In this document: positions 1 through 7,854 of the stretch, piece by piece | Layout: each line of letters begins with the position of its first letter | How positions within the stretch are numbered: the stretch's first letter is position 1 | NCBI GenBank assembly: GCA_964581465.1 | Contig: CAZOOP010000006.1 | Span: forward strand, 1 to 64,000 | Reading direction: 5' to 3' | Origin: WJMB01 sp964581465 | GTDB lineage: Bacteria; RBG-13-66-14 | DNA: 64,000 nucleotides | Notes under the pieces: model-generated | What the model was told of the DNA's origin: nothing | Database searches by the model: none | The model's input: only the letters and a program-made list of their open reading frames with translations | Made by a program: the position numbers and the translations under genes

Positions 1-141
1 GGCCGCGGCGTCACCACGCTGGACCTCGACCCCACCCCCGGCCGCCACAGCCTCACCCTGCCCACCGACAGCTACCCCCCCGGCGTCTACCTGGCCACCA
101 ACACCGCCAGCGACACCAGACGTTTCGTGATCAGCCGTTAA
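1..141 (+). CDS. C-terminal end of a T9SS-sorted secreted protein (partial)
   Basis: The window opens inside a gene. The 46 visible residues read through GVTTLDLDPTPGRHSL, then GVYLATNTASDTRRFVISR and a stop. This is the end of a type A T9SS C-terminal sorting domain: a glycine-histidine turn, then G-V-Y-L, then a short strand ending in a basic residue. In T9SS bacteria this domain directs export across the outer membrane and is removed on arrival. The protein's function lies upstream, outside the window. The C-terminus at 49052-50536 is similar (GVYLLNLRTDTGNETTRFVVER), which supports the reading. A hairpin terminator follows. Confidence 0.75.
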   Translation, partial: GRGVTTLDLDPTPGRHSLTLPTDSYPPGVYLATNTASDTRRFVISR

Positions 142-182
142 ACGGCGCTTCCCGGGGCGATACACAGGACTGCAAAATGCAG

Positions 183-209
183 GGCCGGGACAATCGTCCC
201 GGCCGTTTT
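183..209 (+). terminator. Rho-independent terminator after the partial T9SS gene
   Basis: GGCCGGGA and TCCCGGCC form a perfect 8-bp stem around a short loop, followed by GTTTTC. It sits about 40 bp after the stop codon of the partial gene. Confidence 0.7.
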
Positions 210-350
210 CCAGCTAAACGGTTGAGATGTGGTAACGACCCGGCAAATCCCCGCTACAACTGGGTGATCAATGAGGTCACCCGTCAATCGAAATCAAGGC
301 CGATCAAAGCGTCCGATGTAGTCCAATGTAGTCGATGTATGCATTCGACT

Positions 351-1511
351 CTACTCCCCGGTTTGCATCAGGTGGCGCAGCTCTTCGGGGCGATCGGCGT
401 AGTAGAAGAGATGGCTGCGGTTCATGTCGTCGACGGCCAGGCAGTTGGGGTAACCGCCGGCGCGCTCGGGCTCGACGGGACCGAGCTCCCAGCCGGTTTC
501 GTTCCTCTCGCCGTAGAACAACCGTCGTCCCTCGTCGGTATCCCGGGCGCAGCAGAGACGGGGTCGCCCGGTGGAGTCGAGCTCCAGATCGATATCATAA
601 CCGGCGCCGGACTCGAAGAGGGTTTCGATGGCCCACTCGCCGTCGATCTTCCGCGCGTAGTGAAGGTCGTGGGCGCTGTTGTCGCTCCAGAGCAGGTGGG
701 GGGTGCCGTCGGCGGCCAGCGCCAGATCGATCTCGGCGTCGTCGGAATCGATGACGGTCACGGCGTCGCTCTCCCAGCGGCCCTCTTCGCGGTAGGTGTA
801 GGATACAATCGATCCGTCGAGGTGGGCGAAGTGGGGCATGCCGTCGTCGGAGAGGACCAACTGATTGATGCGCCAAGTGTTGACGAGCAGGCCGGTGACG
901 CTGAATGTCCAGGCGCCCTCACGGGAGCGGCCGATCATCACCCCTTCGTACTCCTCACCCTCGCTGACGATGGGGAAGAGTAGGTAGGGCTCGACGGAGG
1001 CGTCGAGGTGGATATCGGCTCCGATCCGCGAGGGGGCGGAGTAGAGGCCATTCATCGCCCAGCCCTCGTCGATGAGGCGCAGGTGCATCAGGTCGTAGCC
1101 GACGCGGCCGGTGGCGTCCTCTCGACGCAATGTGAAGATGGACTGGGGCCGGTCCTCGGGGGTTAGTTCGAGATCGATGGCATTCGCCTGACCGCCCCCG
1201 GTCTGGATCATCGCCGAGTCCCAGGCTCCGCCGTCCCAGGTGATGTAGAGCAGCTCGCCCATCTCCCAGCCCGAGACCAGCAGGTGGGGGAAGCCGCGGG
1301 AGTCCATGGCGCCGTCGAGGTCGAAAACGGTCATCCCCTCGACCAGGGTCCGGGAGCGCCAGCCCTTGGCGGTCGAGGTCCAGTAGCGCTCGGGAAGTCC
1401 GGCGGCCTCCCCTGTTTCGTCTGCCTGGGTGTCGGTGTCACCGTCGTCACAGGCGGGAAGGAGGAGCGAAACGGTCAGCAGCATGAAGATCGGCATGGCT
1501 TTACGTTGCAC
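351..1511 (-). CDS. Lipoprotein with beta-propeller-like repeats
   Basis: Predicted lipoprotein of 386 residues. The chosen GTG start at 1511 has AAGGGG nine bases upstream and gives VQRKAMPIFMLLTVSLLLPAC, a signal peptide with lipobox LPAC; an internal ATG at 1496 is the alternative. After an acidic linker (DDGDTDTQADETG) come about six repeats of roughly 50 residues, each with the pattern 'strand - DxxGxPHLL - strand - L.YA...DG.W' (for example DGMPHFAHLD, ADGTPHLLWSD, DDMNRSHLFYYAD). Such repeats are typical of sialidase-like beta-propellers. The substrate is unknown. The longer in-frame extension to 1754 lacks a signal peptide or ribosome site and is not used. Confidence 0.75.
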   Translation of the reverse strand: MQRKAMPIFMLLTVSLLLPACDDGDTDTQADETGEAAGLPERYWTSTAKGWRSRTLVEGMTVFDLDGAMDSRGFPHLLVSGWEMGELLYITWDGGAWDSAMIQTGGGQANAIDLELTPEDRPQSIFTLRREDATGRVGYDLMHLRLIDEGWAMNGLYSAPSRIGADIHLDASVEPYLLFPIVSEGEEYEGVMIGRSREGAWTFSVTGLLVNTWRINQLVLSDDGMPHFAHLDGSIVSYTYREEGRWESDAVTVIDSDDAEIDLALAADGTPHLLWSDNSAHDLHYARKIDGEWAIETLFESGAGYDIDLELDSTGRPRLCCARDTDEGRRLFYGERNETGWELGPVEPERAGGYPNCLAVDDMNRSHLFYYADRPEELRHLMQTGE

Positions 1512-1607
1512 TTCGTGGTTCCCCTTGGTGTTACTCGCGACCCTGGGCCGCGAAGATGCCAGGCCTGTTCGAAGGGCGATCCAAGAGATCGCCTCCCAGT
1601 CGCTTCT

Positions 1608-1636
1608 ACTTTGACTAACCCCTGCTTGGCTGTCAA
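1608..1636 (-). promoter_or_regulatory. Candidate sigma-70 promoter for the lipoprotein
   Basis: On the minus strand, TTGACA (1631-1636) is separated by 17 bp from CAAAGT (1608-1613). The -35 box is perfect and the -10 box is weak (3 of 6). It lies about 100 bp before the GTG start at 1511. Confidence 0.45.
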
Positions 1637-1947
1637 GGGACTGAAGTTGGAATGCGGTTGGATTGAAACGGTCCCCCGGTGTCCAGCGTGAGGGTAAAAA
1701 GGTAACCCGATGGGAGGTATCGTCCCAGGGCGAATCGTAACACAGATGAGGCACGGCTAATCGTCAATCGGCGCTCAAGCTGTAACGCACTGATATTATA
1801 GAGCATACACAGAGCCTTGATCGATGCGCCGCGCAGAGTTCCGAACAGGTGCCTTTCCGGCATCCTTCTTGCAATACTAGTTTGCAATAGCGACCATGAG
1901 CGGCAATCAATGGGCGCGTGACTCGGCCCAGCGGCGCGCCCGGTCGA

Positions 1948-1977
1948 TTGACACCCCTCCAATCACACTGCTATACT
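1948..1977 (+). promoter_or_regulatory. Sigma-70 promoter for the outer-membrane barrel gene
   Basis: TTGACA (1948-1953) and TATACT (1972-1977) with an 18-bp spacer, and TGC directly before the -10 box. It lies about 50 bp upstream of the TTG start at 2028. The same TGC-TAnnnT shape recurs at other promoters in this window. Confidence 0.75.
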
Positions 1978-2027
1978 GCCCCTAAGGTCGAACAACCAAA
2001 CAGCGAAACCACCAGGCAGGTGATGAC

Positions 2028-2621
2028 TTGCGCAAACCCTCGGCAGTCCTGTCGGCCGTGCTGATTCTTCTGGCCGTCTGCGGTTCGGCGGAAGCCGTCA
2101 AGATACGTCCCCTGACCGGCCTGGTCACGGGCGCCCGCGCCGGTTACTGGAACCACGCCGGCGGCTCCCTTTATTTCGGCAACGGCGTCGACGGCGGGGC
2201 CAAGGTCGGTTTCCGCTTCGAACCCGGCGACCTCGAGGTCTTCGGTTTCTTCGACTTCTGCTACATCCTGCCCAAGGAGGGCGGCCTGCTGGGCGAGGAT
2301 GAAACGGCCACGCTGATGACCTTCGGGCTGATGAGCCGAGTCATCTTCATCCCCGACAACTGGATCACCCCCTTCGTCTCGGCCGGACCCTCCTTCGAAA
2401 TCCGCAAGACCTCGCTGGGATTCACCGACGACGGCGAGGGCTTCAGCTACCGCAACGACTCCGCCGACTTCAGCCTCTCCGTCGAGCTCGGTGTCGAGTT
2501 CCCCCTACCGCCCCATTCCAACGTCGAGGTCGGCGCCCGGTTGCACCACGTCGTCGCTCCCAACGACGAAGAGGGTTTCGCCGGCCTGAGCTTCTACGCC
2601 GGCTACAACTACTACTTCTAA
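2028..2621 (+). CDS. Outer-membrane beta-barrel protein
   Basis: 197-residue protein with a cleavable signal peptide (MRKPSAVLSAVLILLAVCGSAEA) and alternating hydrophobic strands. It ends in GLSFYAGYNYYF, with the terminal aromatic residue typical of BAM-dependent barrels. The size fits an 8-strand OmpA/OmpX-like barrel. The start codon is TTG, preceded by AGGCAGGTGA and a good promoter. No enzymatic motif is visible, so the role is unknown. It is monocistronic, bounded by the promoter and a hairpin terminator. Confidence 0.75.
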   Translation: MRKPSAVLSAVLILLAVCGSAEAVKIRPLTGLVTGARAGYWNHAGGSLYFGNGVDGGAKVGFRFEPGDLEVFGFFDFCYILPKEGGLLGEDETATLMTFGLMSRVIFIPDNWITPFVSAGPSFEIRKTSLGFTDDGEGFSYRNDSADFSLSVELGVEFPLPPHSNVEVGARLHHVVAPNDEEGFAGLSFYAGYNYYF

Positions 2622-2650
2622 CGCTGCGGTTTATCTCCGACTTCAACGTG

Positions 2651-2677
2651 ACCCCGGTCCGCAGAACCGGGGTTGCT
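2651..2677 (+). terminator. Terminator after the barrel gene
   Basis: ACCCCGGT and ACCGGGGT form an 8-bp stem with an 8-base loop, followed by TGCTTCTATT. Confidence 0.6.
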
Positions 2678-2751
2678 TCTATTGCGCCATCGAGCTTGAT
2701 GAAAACTCACCATACAGATCTGTCTCTACAATGGGATTTGTTCGTTATGCT

Positions 2752-3090
2752 TGGATTATCACAAGAAACTTGACCACAATTATACATATGGAAAGATTCC
2801 TCGACTAAGCTGCTTAAATCAAAGCTCAAAGTAGGTCGTCAATTTGTGAAGGCGGATTGCTGTCGCAGATACTAAAGCGAGCAATAGACTGCTTTAAGTA
2901 AATAATTCTTCCACAGTTTGCTCGACCCCTGGGCGGAACCTACGGCCTTCGACATCCAGCAGCATCCAGGGCAAGTCGCGGCCTAGTGCCACAAAGCGGC
3001 GACATGACAATGGCGGCGAGTGTGAACTATAGAGCAGCCAATGACAATCTATTAGCTGAACGAGTCGGTTCAGATAGAAGTGATAATCCC
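2752..3090 (+). repeat. MITE-like repeat family R1, degenerate copy G
   Basis: Begins tGGATTATCAC and ends GTGATAATCCC, matching the inverted termini of the R1 family. The inside shares tracts with other R1 copies: GGCGGAT near 2850, CTAAAGCGAGCAATAGA, GACAATGGCGGCGA and CAATCTATTAGCTG. It is more diverged and AT-richer than the others, with no clear target duplication, so it is probably the oldest copy. It fills most of the gap between 2622 and 3343. Confidence 0.7.
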
Positions 3091-3343
3091 ATTTATTCTT
3101 AATTTTTAGAATGTAATACAGCAGTTCTACGATCCTATGTTATCCAGCTTTAAAGTTCATAAATAGTATAATCAAGACAGGTTTGTCTGTTTTCCATGTC
3201 TGCGATAGGGTCTGGCGGTTCGATTCGCAGCCAGTGTCCTTGTATCATCGATGACGCCTTTTCGTGACCGCACCTGGCGAGCGGGCTTCGCGCTTGTTAG
3301 AATCCAGCTTTGGAATGATCTGCCTGGAGGCCGGGAGGAAAAG

Positions 3344-4897
3344 ATGCGACCGCTCTGCACGACCGAACAGATCCGCGAACTTGAACGCCGCACGATCGAA
3401 GATGACGGCCTGCCCGGGGCGGCGCTGATGGAGAACGCCGGTCGGGCCGTGGCCACCGAGATTCTCCGGCGTTTTGACGATCTTGGTGGTGAAGAGGTCG
3501 TCATCCTCATCGGCAAGGGCAACAACGGCGGCGATGGTCTGGTCTGTGCCCGCCACCTGCTCGGCGCCGGTGTCGAGCCGCTGCTGTTTAAACTTGGAGA
3601 CCCCGCGGAGCTCACAGGAGACGCCGCCCTAAACTGGCGGGTTTGGAGCGCCGGCGGGCGGGGAGCCTTCGTCATCGAGGACGAGGCGGACCTGCTCGAA
3701 CTAGAAAGTGCCCTGGAGCGGGCCGTCGTCGTTGTCGACGCCCTGCTCGGCGTCGGAGTCGGCGGCCCGCCCCGGGGGCTCTTCGGTCCGGTCATCGAGC
3801 GGATCAACGGCGCCGGTCGCTCGGGCGCCCGCGTCGTCGCCGTCGATCTGCCCTCGGGATTGGACGCCGACGGCGGCGCCGTACTCGCCGTCGAAGCCGA
3901 CCTGACGGTCACCTTCGCCGCTCCAAAGGTGGGCCTCTTCCTGCCGCCGGGTTACCGCCAATGTGGCGAGGTGGTCACGGCACCCATCGGTATGCTCCCC
4001 GAGAGCTTCGCCGGACTGGACCTGTTCCTGAGTGAAGCCGCCGACGCGGCGGCCTGTTTCACCCCGCCCCCTGTGGACACCCACAAGGGCGGCCGCGGTC
4101 GGGTGGCCGTGCTGGCCGGCAGCCGCGACTACTCCGGGGCGGCGGGCCTGACCGGCCTGGGTGCCGCCCGCGGCGGCGCCGGACTGGTCGAGCTCTGCAC
4201 AACCACCGCGGCGCTGCTGTTGGTCAAACCCGGGCGTCTCGGGCTGATCTCCCGGGAGCTCCCCGACGAGGGCGGCCGCATCTCACCTTTCGGCTCGGAG
4301 ACGGCTCTGGCGGCCCTCAACGCCGCCGACGCCGCCGTCATCGGACCGGGCCTGGGTGACGACGTAAACGTCGGCAAGGCGCTGCGCGCCGTTCTGCCCC
4401 ACCTTGAGGTCCCGGCGGTCATCGACGCCGACGGGCTCAACAACGTCGACCTCGAGCTGCTTGCGGGGCTGGAGTTGCCCCGGATCATCACCCCCCACCC
4501 AGGCGAGGCGGCGCGGTTGCTCGGGGTGGCGGCATCCTCGATCAACGAGGATCGACTTGGTTATGCCAGAAAACTGGCCCAGCTCTCCGGCGCCGTCTGC
4601 CTGCTCAAGGGGTACCGCAGCATCATCGCCGCTCCCGGCGGCCCGGCCTGCTTCAACACCACCGGGGGCTGGTCGTTGGCCGTGGGCGGCTCCGGCGATG
4701 TGCTGGCAGGTCTGATCGGCGCGCTGTCGGCCCGGGGCGTGGAGCCGTTCTCCGCCGCCGTGGCCGCCGCCTGGCTCCACGGTCGCGCCGGTGAAATCGC
4801 CGCCACCGCCTGCGGCGCCTGGTCCGCCGGTCCCGAGGACACCCTGGAGCACCTGGCCGCCGCCATCGCCGTGGCCCGCCAAGGAGAGAGGACATGA
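3344..4897 (+). CDS. nnr: Bifunctional NAD(P)H-hydrate epimerase / ADP-dependent dehydratase
   Basis: 517-residue Nnr protein that repairs hydrated NADH/NADPH. The N-terminal half is the YjeF_N epimerase: GKGNNGGDG near residues 57-65, then DALLGVGVGG and DLPSGLDAD. The C-terminal half is the ribokinase-like dehydratase: GSRDYSGAAGLTG, DADGLN, TPHPGEAARLLG and GGSGDVLAGLIG. The length is normal for the fused bacterial form. The start at 3344 (MRPLCTTEQ) has GGGAGGAAAAG just before it; an in-frame ATG at 3251 has no such site. A TAGAAT -10-like box lies near 3298. The gene overlaps the next one by ATGA, implying translational coupling. Confidence 0.93.
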   Translation: MRPLCTTEQIRELERRTIEDDGLPGAALMENAGRAVATEILRRFDDLGGEEVVILIGKGNNGGDGLVCARHLLGAGVEPLLFKLGDPAELTGDAALNWRVWSAGGRGAFVIEDEADLLELESALERAVVVVDALLGVGVGGPPRGLFGPVIERINGAGRSGARVVAVDLPSGLDADGGAVLAVEADLTVTFAAPKVGLFLPPGYRQCGEVVTAPIGMLPESFAGLDLFLSEAADAAACFTPPPVDTHKGGRGRVAVLAGSRDYSGAAGLTGLGAARGGAGLVELCTTTAALLLVKPGRLGLISRELPDEGGRISPFGSETALAALNAADAAVIGPGLGDDVNVGKALRAVLPHLEVPAVIDADGLNNVDLELLAGLELPRIITPHPGEAARLLGVAASSINEDRLGYARKLAQLSGAVCLLKGYRSIIAAPGGPACFNTTGGWSLAVGGSGDVLAGLIGALSARGVEPFSAAVAAAWLHGRAGEIAATACGAWSAGPEDTLEHLAAAIAVARQGERT

Positions 4898-5448
4898 CTG
4901 AAAGCAAACCGGCCCGCTTCCTCGAGGGCGAGCGGGTCTACCTGGCTCCCGTGGAAGAAGACGACGCCCGGCGCTACGTCAAGTGGCTCAACGCTCCCGG
5001 TGTGCGCGAGAACCTGATGATCCAGCGACCGCTGACCATCATGGCCGAACGGGACTGGATCGGCAAGCTGGAATCCACCGGCGACGTAGTCTTCGGCGTG
5101 CGCCTGCGCGATGGTGACGAGCTCGTCGGCAACACCGGCCTACACCGGGTCAACGCTATCGACCGCCACGCCGAGTTCGGCATCTTTATCGGCCCGCCCG
5201 CGGTCCGGCGTCGGGGTCACGGCACCGAGGCCACGGCGTTGACCCTGGCCTACGCCTTCGACGTGCTCAACCTGCACCGGGTCTGGCTGCGCTACTTCGC
5301 CCACAACGCCGGCGCCGCCGAGGTATACCGCCGCTGCGGCTTCGTCGACGAGGGGGTCGCCCGCCAGGCCCACTGGTACGCCGGGGCCTGGCACGATGAG
5401 CACCTGATGGGCATCCTCGCCGAGGAGTTCTACGCCCGGCGGGACTGA
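4894..5448 (+). CDS. GNAT-family N-acetyltransferase (RimJ/RimL-like)
   Basis: 184-residue acetyltransferase of the RimJ/RimL type. Strand-rich N-terminus (GERVYLAPVEEDDARRYVKWLN) is followed by the acetyl-CoA motif A, VRRRGHGTEATALTLAYAF, and the family-typical NLHRVWLRYFAHNAGAAEVYRRCGFVDEG. Members acetylate protein N-termini, small molecules or aminoglycosides; the substrate cannot be told here. The start overlaps the nnr stop by four bases (ATGA), so the two are probably one operon. Confidence 0.85.
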   Translation: MTESKPARFLEGERVYLAPVEEDDARRYVKWLNAPGVRENLMIQRPLTIMAERDWIGKLESTGDVVFGVRLRDGDELVGNTGLHRVNAIDRHAEFGIFIGPPAVRRRGHGTEATALTLAYAFDVLNLHRVWLRYFAHNAGAAEVYRRCGFVDEGVARQAHWYAGAWHDEHLMGILAEEFYARRD

Positions 5449-5962
5449 ACGAGGATGCAGCCACCCTCCAGAGCATTATTACTCGTCCGGTACTCGGCGA
5501 AACCAGCCGCCCGGCAAGGGCCTCAGCGAGGCTGCTCATTAACGGCATCTGTGTCGTCCTGGTGAGACTTACCAGCCACGCCGAAACAACCCCCGCCCAT
5601 GCGTGATCTCATGTCGAACTCAACATCATATTAAGAACGGCATGCTTATCATTCATTTCTTTAGAATCCATAGTCGCCGTCAATATCAACTAGCTGATTT
5701 GGGCCAATACACCCGTGTCTGCCTTTCGTGCTTTCGTGCCGCTGGAAACCGGAGATGGTCGGCCCCACCGGCGATCTCTCAAGCCGCCGCTGAGCGATGG
5801 AAACCTGTCGGTAGGCTGTAGACTGATTTGGGCTTTCTCTCAGCGGAGCGCTCGCTCGAGTTGACAACCTGGGCGAAGCGGACCTCCATAACAAGCCCCT
5901 CAACCAGCCAACAGCGTGAACTAAACAGGCTCCAGTTAGTGGTGAGGGTAACCTCCCGATAA
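5449..5962. other. Intergenic region without a recognised gene
   Basis: About 510 bp between the GNAT stop and the terminator at 5963. It is lower in GC than the genes around it, with no convincing reading frame, RNA gene or full copy of the repeat families seen elsewhere. Confidence 0.5.
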
Positions 5963-5992
5963 AACGAACGACGGCCGCGGCCGTCGTTCGTT
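5961..5992 (-). terminator. Terminator of the GAF protein gene (minus strand)
   Basis: A perfect 30-bp palindrome at 5963-5992 (AACGAACGACGGCC followed by its complement). On the minus strand the stem is followed by TTTTATC. It lies about 80 bp after the stop of the leftward gene at 6075. Confidence 0.75.
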
Positions 5993-6074
5993 GCGCACCT
6001 TCGCTTTCCCGCATGGATGGGATCATCCAGCCGGATCGCCATCCACGACATTGTCTGCGACACACGAGGATGGT

Positions 6075-6629
6075 TCAGGCGAAGGGCGGATGCTCCAGCA
6101 GGTCCGGCTCGTCGTCGAAGGCGCTGTTGAAACGGTGGAGCAGCTCGCCGACCTCGCCCAGCTTGTAGCGTGACCAGCCCGCGTGCTCGCGGCGCTCCTT
6201 GCAGATATCGAAGGAGACCACGGCCACCAGCTCATCCCGGTGGCGGAAGGGGGCGGCGACGATGGAGACCACCCGCTGCAGCACCTCCATGATCGTCAGC
6301 ACCGAACCGGAGATCAAGCGCAGACCCCGGGGCAGCAGCTCGTTGGCCGTCTCCTTGTTGAGCTCCTGGATGTCGTCCTTGACCAGGTTCTCGATGATCC
6401 GCGCCGAGACCTTCTCCCCGAGGGAGCTCTTGACCCCGGGGGCCACCCACTCGACCTCGGTGGTGTAGACGCGGCCGCGGTTGACGTTGAAACAGGCCCG
6501 GCTGACGTCGAGCTCGGGACCCAGGAGATTCAGGTAGGCCTGGATGCGCTTGAGCGAAACCAGGCCGGGATCGGCCAGGATGTCGTCCAGGCGGCGACGG
6601 GCGCTGTGACGGACAACGGAGAAAGGCAT
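6075..6629 (-). CDS. GAF-domain protein, single domain
   Basis: 184-residue soluble protein. The start at 6629 (MPFSVVRHS) is preceded by AAGGAG at good spacing. Residues about 15-170 follow the GAF fold: helix with ILADPGLVSLKRIQAYLNLL, strand SRACFNV, TTEVEW, and the closing SIVAAPFRHRDELVAVVSFD. GAF domains sense small ligands or mediate dimerisation. No kinase, phosphodiesterase or DNA-binding domain is fused, so the output partner is unknown. It stands alone with its own terminator. Confidence 0.6.
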   Translation of the reverse strand: MPFSVVRHSARRRLDDILADPGLVSLKRIQAYLNLLGPELDVSRACFNVNRGRVYTTEVEWVAPGVKSSLGEKVSARIIENLVKDDIQELNKETANELLPRGLRLISGSVLTIMEVLQRVVSIVAAPFRHRDELVAVVSFDICKERREHAGWSRYKLGEVGELLHRFNSAFDDEPDLLEHPPFA

Positions 6630-6715
6630 TGAGACTCCTTTTCGAATGAGTTGATTAGCGTCCCGATTATAGGTCAAAATGTATCGGGATTGAAGGTCTT
6701 CGCAAGCTATCGAAG

Positions 6716-6738
6716 CGGCTCCCGGATTCGGGAGCCGC
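6716..6738 (-). terminator. Hairpin after the SGNH-like lipoprotein gene
   Basis: GCGGCTCCCG and CGGGAGCCGC form a 10-bp stem around GATT. The T-tract on the minus strand is poor (TTCGATAG), so this could be a weak terminator or an mRNA-stabilising hairpin. Confidence 0.5.
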
Positions 6739-6807
6739 CTTCAGATTTACAACTCAACGTCGCGCAATCAGAGGTCCCCGATACGATCCTTGGCAGGAAG
6801 CCTTATA

Positions 6808-7421
6808 CTACAACGCCTCCTCCAGGGTGGGTACGACCTGGGGACCGAGATCATCATAACCGTCCTGGTTGGGGTGCAGGCCGTCGCCGTCGTGGTACTC
6901 ATCGGGCAGTTGGCCGTCGTCGTCGGCGATCCAGGCGTAGTAGTCCATGCAGGTCCAACCGTTGGCTGCGCACCAGCTTTCCACCCAGTCGTTGAACTCG
7001 ATGGTATCGTCGAGTTTGGCCTGGGTGTGGCCGTCGACCCCGGCGTCGATGGGCAGGGTGGTGGCGGGAACCGGGATCGCGCCGATGTCGTCGCAGAGAT
7101 CGGCGATGTCCTCCATGAAGCCCCGCATGGCCGGCATATCGGTGTCTCCGCCCTCGTCGAAATAGACGGCGCATTCATTGAAAACCACGATGTCCGGTTC
7201 CAGATCGGTCACATCTTGGAAAACACCGGATTTATCCGGGCCGAACTCAATGACCTTGTGGAAAGCGTAGTCCGGGAAGAACCGCCCTTCCTCGGGATAA
7301 GAGAAAGCCTCGGTGATCGAGGCGTCGAGAAGATCGGAACCGTCGCCGTCACCGCTGGATGTCCCTGTGTCGCAGGCCGTACCAGGCAGAGCAGCACGAG
7401 CGCAAAGGGCAAGTAGCGCAT
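6808..7421 (-). pseudogene. SGNH/GDSL-like lipoprotein with an apparent frameshift
   Basis: The mature part (about 200 residues) carries DGLHPN near the C-terminus, the Asp-x-x-His catalytic block of SGNH hydrolases, plus IVVFNECAVYF in the block III position. A canonical block I serine is not obvious. The start with AGGAGGACC before ATG at 7421 encodes MRYLPFALVLLCL, a good signal peptide, but in a different frame from the mature region (LPGTACDTGTSSGDGDG). Joining them needs a one-base shift near 7380-7390. This is either a recent mutation or a sequencing error. Reading only the mature frame back to 7491 gives no signal peptide or ribosome site. The palindrome at 7636-7738 lies upstream. 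Confidence 0.6.
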
Positions 7422-7635
7422 ATTGGTCCTCCTTCGGATTGATTCGCGTTGACACCCTCAGGTTACGATGGATAATAGCAAAAACGCCCACCGGTCCTGT
7501 GGAATCCGTTTTTTAATCTTTCAAGACAACCCCGATCCGCAGAGGTCGTTATCGCCGACGACTCCCCGGGAATCGCATCCTCCCACCATGAACCGGGCGG
7601 CAAGCAGGTAACGCCGGAGACCGTTCGCCGCCGAA

Positions 7636-7738
7636 GGCCCGGCCCGGCTTTGGCACGTTTCTTGCGGAAATCAACCGCGGTGGCGAGAAAGGGTTTCCCC
7701 GCTCTGCTGCAAGAAACGTGCCAAAGCCGGGCCGGGCC
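7636..7738. repeat. Palindrome P1 with paired sigma-54 consensus cores
   Basis: Perfect 30-bp inverted arms (7636-7665 and 7709-7738) around a 43-bp loop. Each arm holds TTGGCACGTTTCTTGC, at 7650-7665 on the plus strand and 7709-7724 on the minus strand. This matches the sigma-54 consensus TTGGCACG-N4-TTGC with GG-N10-GC spacing. The two sites point toward each other; predicted starts are near 7677 (rightward) and 7697 (leftward). The leftward one could serve the SGNH-like gene; the rightward one would run antisense into gdhA. The same core occurs at 37997-38068 and 47352-47427. Confidence 0.8.
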
Positions 7739-7804
7739 GATCGCGCGCATCCGATGTTTGTATCGATTGGCTCGACGATTGGCTTTATGAGGGCTTCCAG
7801 TGTT

Positions 7805-7833
7805 AAAACGAGGGTCCCGGAGGACCCTCGTCG
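7805..7833 (-). terminator. gdhA: Terminator of gdhA (minus strand)
   Basis: ACGAGGGTCC and GGACCCTCGT pair in a 10-bp stem with a 4-base loop, followed on the minus strand by TTTTAAC. It lies about 25 bp after the gdhA stop. Confidence 0.85.
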
Positions 7834-7854
7834 TTTGGCGTCGGACGGACGGGA

